From assembly GCA_027603945.1 (NCBI GenBank), contig JADIIU010000229.1, forward strand, positions 1-11,011: a stretch of DNA of 11,011 nucleotides. The letters are read 5' to 3'. Under the pieces are notes generated by a model. The model did no database searches. It had not been told where the DNA came from and saw nothing but the letters and a program-made list of their open reading frames with translations. The stretch is from Terramyces sp. JEL0728. Its lineage: Eukaryota > Chytridiomycota > Chytridiomycetes > Rhizophydiales > Terramycetaceae. The position numbers and the translations under genes are program-made. Below are positions 1 through 6,876 of the stretch, piece by piece; positions within the stretch are counted from its first letter, which is position 1, and every line of letters starts with the position of its first letter.

Positions 1-75
1 AAACTTTAGTATTTCATCAACAGTAATAAACCATTCACTCGTAATATAATTTAAACGGCTTGTCCACTCCAACAT
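1..75 (-). CDS. Possible 5' end of a gene running off the left edge
   Basis: I do not recognise this protein. On the minus strand an ATG at 75-73 opens 25 codons without a stop up to the window edge, beginning MLEWTSRLNY and ending VDEILKF. The residue mix is balanced and protein-like. A TATATA element lies at 157-162, about 80 nt upstream of the ATG, matching the spacing of the TATA-like element before the next gene on this strand. The same frame stays open upstream to about position 165, so an earlier start or a preceding exon is possible. It lies downstream of, and in the same direction as, the hevein gene that ends at 294. Only the left neighbouring sequence could show what it encodes, and the call could be chance. 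Confidence 0.3.
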   Translation of the reverse strand, partial: MLEWTSRLNYITSEWFITVDEILKF

Positions 76-156
76 CCAACATTTGACGTTTGATTGGTCG
101 AGAGCAATTTCAGTAATAAATACAACTACCTCAAAAATGCATGAAATCAATTCGGG

Positions 157-162
157 TATATA
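157..162 (-). promoter_or_regulatory. TATA-like element for the left-edge ORF
   Basis: TATATA lies about 80 nt upstream of the ATG at 75 on the minus strand. The element is common by chance in AT-rich DNA, so support comes only from its position. Confidence 0.25.
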
Positions 163-293
163 CTAAAACATTCCTTTTATCAAGGATTTTAGACTCAGTT
201 AAAATAATCATTATCATTAAAGAAAAAAAAGTATTACCACATAAATATCCAAGTGTCGCGTAAAGTATAACCTTCCAAGAATAAATCACTTTA

Positions 294-1315
294 TTAATAG
301 CAATTTGAAGTTGGAACAAAAGCATAATTTGCCAATCCATTTGCACCATTATTGTTTGGTCCAAAAAGGGAAGCAAAAGAAGTGGTATCAACTTCAAAGT
401 GAGTAGACACACTTTGGTATGGTGGTGGTGAAGCTCCACATCCGTCTGAAATGGTAACGAATACTGTTGCAAAACTGGTGCTCAATTTAACACATTGCCC
501 ACAATTGCTGCTTCCCCATGATAATCCACCCATAGCTGTAGCGCCTCTGTTAGTACCAATGAAGGGGTTGAGGTTTGGATATTTTTGGCCAAAGAAACTA
601 GAACAAGCCAAGCTACTTGTTGGGGTGGTGGAATAGTAATTGTGCTGGGTAATGGCAGCTTGTTGGGTACCACCCGTGCCTCCAGTACCGCCAGTAGTAC
701 CAGTACAAGGTCCAGATTTACAACCAGCTCCACAATAGGTATCTCCAGTTCCACAATCTAATATTATATAAATCTTACATCCATATTGAGACATGCACAA
801 GCCTGCAGCACAACCGCCAGAAGTACATGGCCCAGATTTACAGCCAGCACCACAATAGGCATCTCCAGTTCCACAATCTAATGTAAACTAGTATCATACA
901 CCCATATTGAGACATGCACAAACCTGCAGCACAACCGCTTGAAGTACATGGCCCAGATTGACAGCCAGCTCCACAATAGGCATCACTAGTACCGCAATCT
1001 AATGTAAACTAGTATCATACATCCATATTGAGACAAACACGATCCGCTAGGGCATAAAGTAATTTTGGAAGTAGTTTTGAAAGTAGTGTTTCGAGCCACT
1101 ACTGGGTCAGAAACTGGTGCCGTGTTAGCAGGGTTCTGCTTGAATGCCCTTTCAATCAAGAGAGAACCAATGCTTCCTACGATCAATCCCATGGCGATAT
1201 AACCAAACTTCTTTGCAAGGTTAAATCTTTTGGATGGGAGAGCAGGAGATTCACCATCTTCTGAATTATTGATGCGTACATGTTTGACACTCCAGACTCC
1301 ACGTTCAGATTCCAT
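294..1315 (-). CDS. Membrane-anchored triple hevein (CBM18) protein with double-psi barrel
   Basis: Predicted cell-surface or secreted chitin-binding protein of 318 aa built from four exons (1315-1021, 998-900, 877-779, 757-294). Residues 1-36 are polar, 38-56 form a hydrophobic segment (GYIAMGLIVGSIG) preceded by basic residues, which suggests a type II signal anchor and not a cleaved signal peptide. Three hevein-like modules follow at about 87-115, 119-148 and 152-181, each carrying CxSQYGYCGTxDxYCGAGC and QSGPC or KSGPC. A Gly/Thr linker (about 183-195) leads to a C-terminal domain of about 120 residues with SNCGQCVKL and TISDGCG, resembling the cerato-platanin/expansin (RlpA-like) double-psi beta-barrel. 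Each hevein module is interrupted inside QYG|YCG by a 21-22 nt intron. Splicing is inferred from restoration of this motif. Catalysis is not implied: such barrels are often non-enzymatic. Exons 2 and 3 arose by tandem duplication. Confidence 0.85.
758..778 (-). other. Ultrashort spliceosomal intron, 21 nt, phase 1
   Basis: The intron starts GTAAGA and ends ATTAG. Removal restores SQYGYCGTGDTYCG in the third hevein module. The length is a multiple of three and there is no in-frame stop, so retention would insert seven residues (CKIYIIL in place of Y, in effect) and would not truncate the protein. Confidence 0.85.
878..899 (-). other. Ultrashort spliceosomal intron, 22 nt, phase 1
   Basis: All 22 bases are identical to the intron at 999-1020. 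Removal restores SQYGYCGTGDAYCG in the second hevein module. It is part of the 121-bp duplicated exon-intron unit. Confidence 0.9.
999..1020 (-). other. Ultrashort spliceosomal intron, 22 nt, phase 1
   Basis: The intron starts GTATGA and ends CATTAG on the minus strand. Removing it joins CAATATGGAT to ATTGCGGT and restores the hevein core SQYGYCGTSDAYCG. Unspliced, the frame shifts and soon hits a stop. It contains TACTAG, a possible branch-point-like motif. Confidence 0.9.
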
Positions 1316-1391
1316 GTTTTGTTAGTCCAAAGCGAAATGAAGGTCTTGGTTTTTTAAAGAAGGATTACGCAGTCAATGGGGCTAGGTCAAG

Positions 1392-1397
1392 TATATA
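1392..1397 (-). promoter_or_regulatory. TATA-like element upstream of the hevein gene
   Basis: ATTTATATAC on the minus strand lies about 80 nt before the ATG at 1315. No other promoter element is obvious in 1316-1568. Confidence 0.4.
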
Positions 1398-1568
1398 AAT
1401 GGAAATTCGCCAAACACCCATGATTGTCTTTAAGCCGAATCGGGTTACAGAGAATATGTCTCCTCGTTTACGGTGTTCTAATTAGCAAATTGATACAAGA
1501 CGTGTGTAATTATGCTACCCATCTTTCCTGTATAATAATATTAGCAAATGATGGAGGCAGAGATAGCT

Positions 1569-1782
1569 CTAAAAGAACGGTTGCTTTTTGACATCAGGGA
1601 CCTTCCATTTATAATTAAATAGAGCAACCTTTGCGAAACCAGCCCCAGTTTTGGACAACCCCTTCAATATATATTTCTTCTGTTTAAATTTATCTGATGT
1701 TGGTATTTTTGTTTTCGTGTTATAAGGATCGGGAGTTACGCGAAATAAACTGATGAAAGTGGTGAACTCACCATTCCAACAT
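1569..1782 (-). CDS. Small unrecognised basic protein, one proposed 22-nt intron
   Basis: I do not recognise this protein. An open frame at 1569-1790 has no internal ATG. An ATG at 1782-1780 in another frame can be joined to it by removing a proposed intron at 1771-1750 (GTGAGT at the donor, ATCAG at the acceptor, 22 nt, phase 2). The result is 63 aa starting MLECLFRVTPDPYN and ending KWKVPDVKKQPFF. It is lysine-rich, with KFKQKKYILKGLSKTG near residues 24-39 and no clear membrane segment. Such size and charge would fit a small mitochondrial or ribosome-associated protein, but this is only a guess. The donor is a canonical eukaryotic sequence, yet phase 2 differs from the seven better supported introns. 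It starts 155 bp from the divergent gene at 1938. An unspliced chance ORF remains possible. Confidence 0.35.
1750..1771 (-). other. Candidate 22-nt intron
   Basis: The donor is GTGAGT and the acceptor ATCAG. It is supported by giving an ATG to an otherwise start-less ORF; no homology supports it. Confidence 0.35.
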
Positions 1783-1937
1783 GATCTCAATGCCTTAATA
1801 AATTAAACGCGATTTGTCTGGTCGAGCAACTCCAAATCAAAATGAGCTAATCAATTCTTACGTGATTGTTACTTGCACACCAATCACAAGATTGTCGCGT
1901 TGGCAACGGGTTCCGCAGCATTGAGGATACCTTGAAG

Positions 1938-2307
1938 ATGATCTGGCACTCTTTTAAAATAACCAAAGGGTCGAGTTTCTTTCCAGATACAGCTAGTAAA
2001 ACTGAGCATTTGCAGTCGATTTTGTCTTACAAGTGAAAAACATGTGGAATGGATTGAAATGGTTAGTGATTTACGTATAGATAGAGAAAAGAGAGTAAAT
2101 CGTTGGAATGATGCAACAATTCAACCAAATAGAGCAGCACTTGCATTTCACAAGACCTTGTGCTTGATATATCGAATGGCAGGTGGGGCAGAAATGCAAG
2201 ATGAAGAGTGTTGGGATGACGATGAATTAGGACCAGTAAATACTGCTGAATTGAAACAAAGGTTTAATATTAATGATTCTGCTGATACATTGTATCCAGT
2301 TTCTTGA
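1938..2307 (+). CDS. Small unrecognised helical protein, proposed 19-nt intron
   Basis: I do not recognise this protein. Two overlapping frames look coding: one through about 1866-2033 (HSFKITKGSSFFPDTASKTEHL) and one from about 2034 to the stop at 2305-2307. Removing 2015-2033 (GTCGAT...TACAAG, 19 nt) joins them as SKTEHLHEKHVEWIEMVS, giving 116 aa from the ATG at 1938. The middle is helical and charged (SDLRIDREKRVNRWND, about 37-52), followed by AALAFHKTLCLIYRMAGG and an acidic stretch (QDEECWDDDELG). The start is uncertain, because the upstream frame is open to 1866 without an ATG, so an earlier exon may exist. An AATAAA lies at 2314-2319, just after the stop. Alternatives are a 34-nt intron at 2033-2066 or a one-base frameshift at AAGTGAAA. 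Confidence 0.4.
2015..2033 (+). other. Candidate 19-nt intron, atypical donor
   Basis: GTCGAT...TACAAG, phase 2. It joins two coding-looking frames without a stop. The donor lacks the GTA start of the well supported introns, so confidence is limited. Confidence 0.35.
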
Positions 2308-2311
2308 GTTA

Positions 2312-2449
2312 TTAATAAATGTACAAGTTCTTTTCTTGGAGAATGGCTGGTGGTAATCGAATAGGGTCATGTTTGATTGCATTATTCTCTAATTCGCCAA
2401 TATAATCTTGAATCATTTGTCTGGTGTTGTCACATCTCGAATTCAACAT
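2312..2449 (-). CDS. Tiny unrecognised ORF or last exon of a minus-strand gene
   Basis: I do not recognise this protein. The minus strand is open from an ATG at 2449-2447 to a TAA at 2314-2312, 45 aa, with a convincing soluble composition: NTRQMIQDYIGELENNAIKH followed by PIRLPPAILQEKNLYIY. This reads as the helical C-terminus of a larger protein. A short upstream minus-strand stretch (around 2470-2530, reading WNQIKTL and AVADL) could belong to it if removed segments of 24-25 nt at 2478-2501 and 2440-2464 were introns, giving the join ...VADLCDNTRQ; this is speculative. Its stop is 4 nt from the stop of the convergent plus-strand gene. A short chance ORF is possible. Confidence 0.35.
   Translation of the reverse strand: MLNSRCDNTRQMIQDYIGELENNAIKHDPIRLPPAILQEKNLYIY
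2314..2319 (+). terminator. Polyadenylation signal AATAAA
   Basis: AATAAA starts 7 nt after the stop codon of the plus-strand gene and overlaps the stop codon region of the minus-strand ORF, which shows how tightly the convergent 3' ends are packed. Confidence 0.45.
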
Positions 2450-2622
2450 TCACTGATCACAGGTCCGCTACTGCTCCAAATCAATCAAGAATGTAACCGA
2501 GAGTCTTAATTTGGTTCCATTTGCGCAACTACTTGAAACCCTAAAGAATCATTTTTTGTAAGGTTTAACTGGATTTGGAACAAACATTTGCATAAAAGCC
2601 AAAATCATGAATTCAATCCCTA

Positions 2623-3384
2623 ATGAATATCACAGCTACTCTAGAACAACTGAACGATTTTGGCGACTACCTTGAAGATAACTGGGGGATAATTATACCA
2701 GTAATCGAAACACGGCCAATTGCTTATAGAGTATTCTATCGAGTTGTGCAGCTAATGCCTTCATATCCAGACACAGTCTATGGAATGGCGAATGCTGTGC
2801 TATGCTACCTTACTTTTGTGAATATGCTGTTTTGCTTATGGAATAGACACTTGCTAAGACACAACAAGGAATCACCAACAACAAAAACAATCAGAATGGT
2901 TTTTTGGTATACAGAGCTTGCACTTTACACTTTGTTTTATGGCTCTGAGCTGTACCTGACTCAAGTGATTTACAAGGAACCTGGAACTGTAATTCATCAT
3001 TTGATTGCCTTTTTGATTTTCTATGAACTGCTGGACATCAAAAAAGTTACCCTGCTGACCTTGTTTCCTTTATTTGTTCATGAATGGTATTTCCTGACTT
3101 ACTCGCTGGAATGGGTTGTGCTGTACAATCTTGCAATGCTGGTTTTGGGGTATTTTGGATCGGTAAAAGAATATGGAAAGAGACTTGTGTGGTACTGCAT
3201 AGTTATACAGTATGTAAACTATTACTTTGAATGCGCAACAAAAGGCAACGAAAGAATGTCTGTTTGTGTGGTAATCGACGGGTATCCGCACCTTGGAGCT
3301 ACTATTTCTCTTGGGCTTTTTAGTGGAATTACTACCTATCTGTATTATTCGCTGACTAGGGAATCAAAAATAAAAACAGAGTGA
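2623..3384 (+). CDS. Polytopic membrane protein, TLC-like topology, function unknown
   Basis: Unspliced ORF of 253 aa with about six to seven hydrophobic segments (approx. residues 53-74, 90-110, 124-141, 143-160, 161-178, 185-203, 224-244). A histidine pair (TVIHHLIAFLIFYELLD, about 122-138) in a membrane segment, after a polar loop, and the overall layout recall TLC-domain (TRAM/LAG1/CLN8) proteins, but the match is weak and I make no enzyme claim. The N-terminus is soluble with no signal peptide. The ATG at 2623 lies in a short leader. A second ATG at 2607 is out of frame and overlaps the start, so it could act as an upstream ORF. The last 13 codons plus the stop lie in the first copy of a 40-bp tandem repeat, whose second copy carries an AATAAA that may serve as polyadenylation signal. 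The neighbour on the right is the convergent MHYT gene. Confidence 0.7.
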   Translation: MNITATLEQLNDFGDYLEDNWGIIIPVIETRPIAYRVFYRVVQLMPSYPDTVYGMANAVLCYLTFVNMLFCLWNRHLLRHNKESPTTKTIRMVFWYTELALYTLFYGSELYLTQVIYKEPGTVIHHLIAFLIFYELLDIKKVTLLTLFPLFVHEWYFLTYSLEWVVLYNLAMLVLGYFGSVKEYGKRLVWYCIVIQYVNYYFECATKGNERMSVCVVIDGYPHLGATISLGLFSGITTYLYYSLTRESKIKTE

Positions 3385-3426
3385 TTATTCGCTGACTAGG
3401 GAATCAAAAATAAAAACAGAGTGATT
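3344..3426. repeat. Perfect 40-bp tandem duplication across a stop codon
   Basis: The unit beginning ATTATTCGCTGACTAGGG is present twice with period 40 (3344-3383 and 3384-3423, match running on to 3426). Copy one encodes the C-terminal tail of the membrane protein; copy two is in the 3' UTR. The identity suggests a recent slippage or replication event, or an assembly duplication. Both copies contain AATAAA. Confidence 0.95.
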
Positions 3427-3505
3427 TATCCATTATTTTGTAGCTAAACGCTGCATTTCCGCTTGAATAACATTGTCCTTATTCAGCAAATTTTGAATGA
3501 TTCTT

Positions 3506-4828
3506 TTATTTCAGGAATCGATGGACATAGTTGATTATTCCCAATTCAAAACTAAATGCCAAATGTGCCGACAATAATTCATTGTCAAACCCTGAAATCT
3601 CTGCGTAAGGACTGTCAACATTGTATCCCTCAATATATTCTGGTATTAGTCCGGCAGAAGCAGTATAATGCATTGCACATACAGCAAGTCCCATAACCAG
3701 TGAAGCAGCAAACACAGCGTGTTTGCTACGCAGAAAGAATAGAATCCATAATGCGACTGTAGCCACCACTGAGGCAATAACGATAGAAACTGATAAATGC
3801 ATTGGGTTCATCGTCATTTTTACATTTGCAACTCTAACTGCTGCCATTCCACAATAGTGCATTCCAGCTACACCTAATCCAGTAAAGATACCGCCCAGTA
3901 CAAACACAATTCTGTCTCGGATGCACAAGGAAAAAAAGGTAAATTCGCGGAGGTAGTTTAGAGCTGCACTTTCCGTTTTCATTTTCTGCAACAGTTTTGT
4001 CAATGCATTTGATTTCTTTGTTGATTTGGGCTGGATTCTTGCTTCACTCGGTTTCGGAGATAGCAAGGCGTTCTTTGATAAATTGGATTCATTAAATCTA
4101 TGATCACGAGAGTTGTTGATTGATTCATTGACTTTGATTTCGCGTATAACTGATTCGTCATCAGCTTCTGATATAGCAATAGGAGGTCTTGGTTCATCAC
4201 TTGAAGATTCTTTTCCTTTTGAATAGTTTGCAAGTGTGTTTCTAAACAAACCAAATGCATATGCAGAAGTACACAGCCCAAAATAGACTGAGAATATACC
4301 GACAAATAGTGATACCGAAGTGTATAGTACATTTAGATTTAATGGAGCGAAATGATTGTTGTTAAAGTAACCTTGACTGACAATTGCATCCACTTGATCG
4401 CTCTTGTCATCAGGAATAATAAAGAAAGAGAGTGCGTGGATCCCAATAAAGTGCATACCCCATATTCCACATGCACCAAGAGCGACTGCAGCGATAAACA
4501 TATTGAAAAGTGTCAAGTAAGAGTCAGTCATGCCTTCAACAAATGTTCTACGCTCAAGTCGTATTCCAGGATCCGTGATACTGCATGACGACTGGACGAC
4601 TCCTTCTGATTTTATGCTCTTTGCGCTTGATTTCTTTCTATCCAGCTTTCTTTGTACAAGCAACTTTAACAAATGCGAAATCACTTCGATTGACGTGAAT
4701 GCTCCAAACACTGCAGCCCAGAATGATACGAATATGGTCAGCCAATCCCAACTAACTACGACCAACATTCGCTGGAAAGATAAAAAGGTTTGAACCCTAT
4801 AAGCGATTATTTGATTATCACCTCCCAT
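3506..4828 (-). CDS. MHYT-domain integral membrane protein
   Basis: 440-aa membrane protein with the MHYT signature in three places: GIWGMHFIGIH (about 121-131), AGMHYCGMAA (321-330) and CAMHYTASAG (384-393), spread over six or seven membrane segments. In bacteria MHYT is a sensor module proposed to bind copper through its Met and His residues and to sense diatomic gases, often fused to GGDEF/EAL; here no such output domain follows. The second and third motifs are separated from the first by a long charged, Ser/Lys-rich cytosolic-type loop (about 203-295), as expected for stand-alone fungal MHYT proteins. The start may instead be the second Met (residue 21, MLVVVSWDWL), since the first 20 residues are atypical. 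After the stop, a +1 frame continues with 25 coding-like codons to a TAA at 3435-3433, so the C-terminus is uncertain. Ligand and role are inference. Confidence 0.85.
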   Translation of the reverse strand: MGGDNQIIAYRVQTFLSFQRMLVVVSWDWLTIFVSFWAAVFGAFTSIEVISHLLKLLVQRKLDRKKSSAKSIKSEGVVQSSCSITDPGIRLERRTFVEGMTDSYLTLFNMFIAAVALGACGIWGMHFIGIHALSFFIIPDDKSDQVDAIVSQGYFNNNHFAPLNLNVLYTSVSLFVGIFSVYFGLCTSAYAFGLFRNTLANYSKGKESSSDEPRPPIAISEADDESVIREIKVNESINNSRDHRFNESNLSKNALLSPKPSEARIQPKSTKKSNALTKLLQKMKTESAALNYLREFTFFSLCIRDRIVFVLGGIFTGLGVAGMHYCGMAAVRVANVKMTMNPMHLSVSIVIASVVATVALWILFFLRSKHAVFAASLVMGLAVCAMHYTASAGLIPEYIEGYNVDSPYAEISGFDNELLSAHLAFSFELGIINYVHRFLK

Positions 4829-5356
4829 TATTATGTCATTGTTAATAAACCCTAGCCCTGTAGCTCAATCAGTCCACAAGTTTATTCAAAGAAAGATTAC
4901 TAATAATTCGTGTTACTATGGTCTCATTTGGATATTCATCACGTACTCTTGCCAATGCACGCACACAAAAGACTCAAAGAGTGTGCGATAAAGAAATGTT
5001 CACCTATCGCGAATAATGCCTACATGAGACGTCATTTATTCATGGTTTCAACAATCTCTTTTGGATATGCTTTTATAGAACAGTCCAGTGGCACAGGCTT
5101 GGCGTCCACCAAACTGAAATCCAGATGTCAAAGATTTGTGAAAGCTTAAATTGGATGAAATTTTTCAACAATTGCAAACTAGGTAGAGCCCAACAAGTTC
5201 AATTAATGCCAGAATGAGTTTCAGGTTACCTAATCAGCCAGAAACTGAAAAAGTCGTTCAACTTGTTCAAAAACGGCCACTGACCGCAAAAGTGCCAAAT
5301 GAAGGTAGACAAAGAGAGATTTATATATAAATACAATTGCTGCGGACAAATACTGC
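4829..5356. other. Intergenic region between divergent MHYT and permease genes
   Basis: No supported gene is seen. The region presumably holds both promoters; a strong TATA element lies at its right end. Small open frames occur (ATG at 4918, 32 codons, starting MVSFGYSSRTLANART; ATG at 5214, starting MSFRLPNQPETEKVV, ending at the TATA element), and parts look protein-like, but I could not join them with a convincing short intron. They could be exons of a tiny gene or chance. A tRNA A-box-like string near 4860 has no matching 3' half. Confidence 0.4.
5322..5331 (+). promoter_or_regulatory. TATA box of the Git1-like permease gene
   Basis: TATATATAAA lies 26-35 nt before the ATG at 5357. This implies a very short 5' leader if transcription starts about 30 nt downstream of TATA. 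Confidence 0.6.
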
Positions 5357-6775
5357 ATGTCCAACTACTCAAAGACTTTTATTGCAGTCATCTGCGGTGC
5401 AGCTTTACTGTCAGATGGATACGTCAACAACTCGATTTCAGTAGTTGTCAGTTTATTGAAAAAACAATATCCAGAAGCAGCTGCCAGCAACAAGGAATTG
5501 TTTTCTAGTATTGTACCATTCACCTACCTGGGCACTATTGTTGGTATGCTGACATTTGGTTGGATTGCAGATAAATATGGAAGGAAAGCTGGAATGATTT
5601 CTGCCAACTTGTTGTTGATTTTCTTTACTCTGTGTTGTGCTGCCTCTTTTGAAATTGGAGGGACTGCAGATTCGCTGTTTTGGATGTTGCTTGTATTCAG
5701 GACATTCTTAGGCATAGGGATTGGTGCTGAATATCCTACTGGGTCTGTTGCTGCTGCTGAATCCACCGGAGAACAAGACAGTGGTGGCCATTCTTTGTTT
5801 GTGTTGGTCACTGACTTGGCAATTAATATTGGATTCATCCTGTCTCAATTCATTGCATTCTTACTTGCGCTCGTATTTCAATCTTCCCTGGATGGATTGC
5901 CAAACTATGATGCAATTTGGCGAACATTGATTGCTCTTGGTGTAGTAATCCCAATCGTCATCTTTTTCTATAGAGTTCAGTTGGCAGAACCTAAAGCTTA
6001 TGCGGAAAACTGTCTCAAGATAAAAGTGCCTGTTAGTTTGGTATTGAAAAAGTACTGGTTTAGGCTTGTCGGTTGTGGTTTGATCTGGATGGTTTACAAT
6101 CTAGTTGCCTTCCCGTTTGGAAATTTCATTTCGATTATTACTGACAACATTTACGGTTACGGGAGCAACTCTCTTTCTACTAATTACTGGTGGGACACAA
6201 TGACTTTATTATTTTATATTCCTGGATCACTGGCAAGTGCGTTTTTTGTAAAGCGAATTGGACCTAAAAAGACTTTAATCTTGGGATTATTCTTGCAGGC
6301 AGTAACTGCGCTGGTTCTATATGTTGGATGGAATGCTATTCAACCAAGTGTTGGCTGGTTCTCTGTTGTTTATGGCTGCTTCCTAGCCTTTGGCGAATTG
6401 GGCCCTGGTGGTTGCATAGGATTGATTGCTGCTAATTCTTGTCCTTCAGCTGTTCGTGGCCAGTTCTATGGCATTGCTGCTGCTATAGGCAAGGTAGGTG
6501 CGTTTATTGGAACAAAATACTTTTTCGTTTTACAAGACGCGTTTGGAAGCCCAACTTCTGTAGACTACAACAGAGGGCCGTTTATCGTTGCTTGTGCTTT
6601 GAATATCTTTGCCATTCTACTGGTCTTTATATTTGTAGGAATGATTGGTGAAGATGCTGTAAACCGCGACAATGCAGAATTTAGAGATTATTTGATTGAC
6701 AACGGCTACGATTCCTCTGTATTTGGAGTTGAAGCAAGCCCTAAAGCTATAGAAAGTGATAAAATCACTAAATAA
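5357..6775 (+). CDS. MFS permease, Git1/phosphate-ester transporter type
   Basis: Plasma-membrane transporter of 472 aa with 12 predicted helices and no introns. Visible MFS features are the early ALLSDGYVNN segment (about 16-25, the position occupied by the substrate-site region in phosphate:H+ symporter relatives), loop 2-3 motif GWIADKYGRKAGM (68-80), GIGIGAEYPTGSVAAAE (119-135), and in the second half GELGPGGCIGLIAANS with RGQFYGIAAAIGKVGAFIG (about 349-389). These match the fungal Git1 group, which takes up glycerophosphoinositol, glycerophosphocholine or related phosphodiesters by proton symport, and the wider PHS family. Length is slightly below Git1 of yeast. The substrate cannot be fixed from the sequence; inorganic phosphate is an alternative. 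The ATG at 5357 directly follows the TATA region and starts a short cytosolic N-terminus. Confidence 0.85.
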   Translation: MSNYSKTFIAVICGAALLSDGYVNNSISVVVSLLKKQYPEAAASNKELFSSIVPFTYLGTIVGMLTFGWIADKYGRKAGMISANLLLIFFTLCCAASFEIGGTADSLFWMLLVFRTFLGIGIGAEYPTGSVAAAESTGEQDSGGHSLFVLVTDLAINIGFILSQFIAFLLALVFQSSLDGLPNYDAIWRTLIALGVVIPIVIFFYRVQLAEPKAYAENCLKIKVPVSLVLKKYWFRLVGCGLIWMVYNLVAFPFGNFISIITDNIYGYGSNSLSTNYWWDTMTLLFYIPGSLASAFFVKRIGPKKTLILGLFLQAVTALVLYVGWNAIQPSVGWFSVVYGCFLAFGELGPGGCIGLIAANSCPSAVRGQFYGIAAAIGKVGAFIGTKYFFVLQDAFGSPTSVDYNRGPFIVACALNIFAILLVFIFVGMIGEDAVNRDNAEFRDYLIDNGYDSSVFGVEASPKAIESDKITK

Positions 6776-6876
6776 TATATTTCACGATATTTACTCATGA
6801 ATATAAATTAGAATCTTGTCTTTTTTGACAGCACCACAAAGAATGGTAACAAATAATATTCAATTTATATAATAAT

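Larger units (their letters stand above)
779..1020. repeat. Tandem 121-bp duplication of exon plus intron
   Basis: Units 779-899 and 900-1020 align without gaps. I count about 10 differences in the 99 exon bases and none in the 22 intron bases. Each unit is one hevein repeat split at the same codon. Duplication of a whole phase-1 exon with its intron keeps the reading frame, which explains how the module number grew. Confidence 0.9.

Noticed and set aside
131..472. 113-aa minus-strand ORF in the 3' part of the hevein gene
   Set aside because: It overlaps the double-psi-barrel exon in another frame and has low-complexity hydrophobic content; it is treated as a shadow.
1996..2015. Alternative 20-nt intron GTAAAA...TGCAG in the 1938-2307 gene
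   Set aside because: Its ends look typical, but the resulting frame reaches a stop at about 2080 and does not join the strongly coding downstream frame without a further unlikely 17-nt intron.
4352..4793. Plus-strand ORFs opposite the MHYT gene
   Set aside because: They are shadows of the membrane protein on the other strand, with no domain signal.
4855..4900. tRNA gene (string resembling a D-arm/A box, TAGCTCAATCAG)
   Set aside because: No B box, anticodon stem or acceptor complement follows within tRNA distance.
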